Origin: Phyllobacterium sp. 21LDTY02-6
Lineage (GTDB): Bacteria; Pseudomonadota; Alphaproteobacteria; Rhizobiales; Rhizobiaceae
DNA length: 64,000 nucleotides
Direction of reading: 5' to 3'
Assembly: GCF_023554255.2 (NCBI RefSeq)
Contig: NZ_JAMJWD020000002.1
Span: 551,435 to 615,434 of the forward strand
Shown here: in pieces, positions 63,450-64,000 of the stretch
Layout: each line of letters begins with the position of its first letter
How positions within the stretch are numbered: position 1 is the stretch's first letter
Made by a program: the position numbers and the translations under genes
Notes under the pieces: generated by a model
Told to the model about the DNA's origin: nothing
The model's input: the letters and a program-made list of their open reading frames with translations, nothing else
Database searches by the model: none

Positions 63450-64000
63450 TTATGCTGCGCGAAGGTCTTGGGCAGCGGTCAGAAGTTTGTCGCCATCATG
63501 GCCGGTCACAAGCCGTTCGACGATCGTTCCCGCGGCACCCGTACCGATGCCTGCGAGAGTGAAACCCGCCGTGCGGCCAATGCCTTCGCGTTCGACAAGT
63601 ATCTTCTGCCTGGTCCCCACCAATGTGTCGAGATGGTTCGCATAGGCCCTGTCCCCGGCCGCCCGCAGGCGCGCTGCACGCTCCTTCACGGCCCGGCGGT
63701 CGACTTGCGGCATACGGGCCGCAGGCGTGCCCTTGCGCGGACTGAAGGGGAATACGTGCAGGTGGGTGAGGCCGCATTCCTCGACGATGCGGATGGAGTT
63801 CTCGAACATTTCATCCGTCTCGGTCGGGAAGCCCGCAATGATATCGGCGCCGAATACGATGTCGGGACGCAATGCCCGTACCGCATGGCAGAATTCGATC
63901 GAATCCTCGCGAAGATGACGCCGTTTCATCCGCTTCAATATCATGTTGTCGCCGGATTGCAGCGACAGATGCAGATGCGGCATCAGCCGATGCTCATTGG
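63450..64000 (-). CDS. mtaB: tRNA threonylcarbamoyladenosine methylthiotransferase MtaB, C-terminal part
   Basis: Only the C-terminal part is in the window; the frame runs off the right edge. It has the radical-SAM family motif HLHLSLQSGDNMILKRMKR, FGADIIAGFPTETDEMFENS, HVFPFSPRKGTPA and a C-terminal TRAM-like domain. MtaB adds the methylthio group to t6A37 of tRNA. The iron-sulfur CxxxCxxC motif lies outside the window. Confidence 0.92.
   Translation of the reverse strand, partial: NEHRLMPHLHLSLQSGDNMILKRMKRRHLREDSIEFCHAVRALRPDIVFGADIIAGFPTETDEMFENSIRIVEECGLTHLHVFPFSPRKGTPAARMPQVDRRAVKERAARLRAAGDRAYANHLDTLVGTRQKILVEREGIGRTAGFTLAGIGTGAAGTIVERLVTGHDGDKLLTAAQDLRAA

Noticed and set aside
62602-63645. 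347-codon Ser/Gly-rich plus-strand frame
   Set aside because: Its repetitive composition is the antisense of the Pro/Glu-rich A domain of ftsY.

Overview
The window looks like an origin-proximal stretch of a Hyphomicrobiales (Rhizobiales) chromosome, closest in gene content and order to the Brucella/Phyllobacterium/Mesorhizobium group. The grounds are family recognition only: the rho, mnmE-mnmG-rsmG-parA-parB, holA order with three parS sites; the leuD/leuB, asd, argG, rlmN and ialB run; and acnA-ccmABCDG-yciB-ftsY-mtaB. No search was run, so genus and species are not claimed.

Layout. Positions 1-9160 are core genome: the rho 3' end, a convergent DUF255 thioredoxin-like protein, the tRNA-modification and chromosome-segregation cluster mnmE-mnmG-rsmG-parAB, and holA. 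Positions 9164-27415 are an integrative element of about 18.2 kb inserted in a tRNA-Gly(GCC) gene. It is bounded by 95-bp direct repeats made of the tRNA 3' part and its terminator. From left to right it carries a fused DUF262/DUF1524 (GmrSD-like) protein coupled to an AlbA_2/Schlafen-like protein; a tiny DUF1508 protein; a small HTH-like protein; a type I restriction-modification operon with an extra half-size specificity subunit, a YgjP-type metallopeptidase and an unknown protein; a replication module (AlpA-like HTH, 58-aa coupled ORF, primase/VapE-type helicase, possible origin); a tyrosine integrase; and a right-end cargo gene with a possible PD-(D/E)XK nuclease signature. No capsid, packaging or conjugation genes are visible, so the element resembles a phage satellite or minimal integrative island loaded with defence genes.

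Positions 27444-64000 are core genome again: proofreading and redox genes (ProXp-like deacylase, YbbN-like thioredoxin, Lon-N protein), amino-acid biosynthesis (leuD, leuB, asd, argG), organic-peroxide defence (ohrR/ohr), an M3 peptidase, rlmN, ialB, an SGNH esterase next to a YbbA/YbbP-type ABC exporter, a Bax-inhibitor-type membrane protein behind a structured leader, acnA, cytochrome c maturation (ccmABCDG), yciB, ftsY and the start of mtaB.

The main observations beyond routine annotation are: the element with paired GTAACC arm-type sites at both ends and upstream of int; the DUF262-AlbA_2 pair as a candidate two-gene defence system; two different HsdS proteins sharing one HsdM/HsdR, under a promoter with an operator-like palindrome and an apparently leaderless start; an SD-sequestering hairpin before the AlpA-like gene; a Thr/Ile/Lys-rich 43-aa leader peptide with adjacent hairpins before asd, suggesting attenuation; and an orphan terminator preceded by two hairpins, one with a C-rich loop, suggesting a small RNA near 54.2 kb.
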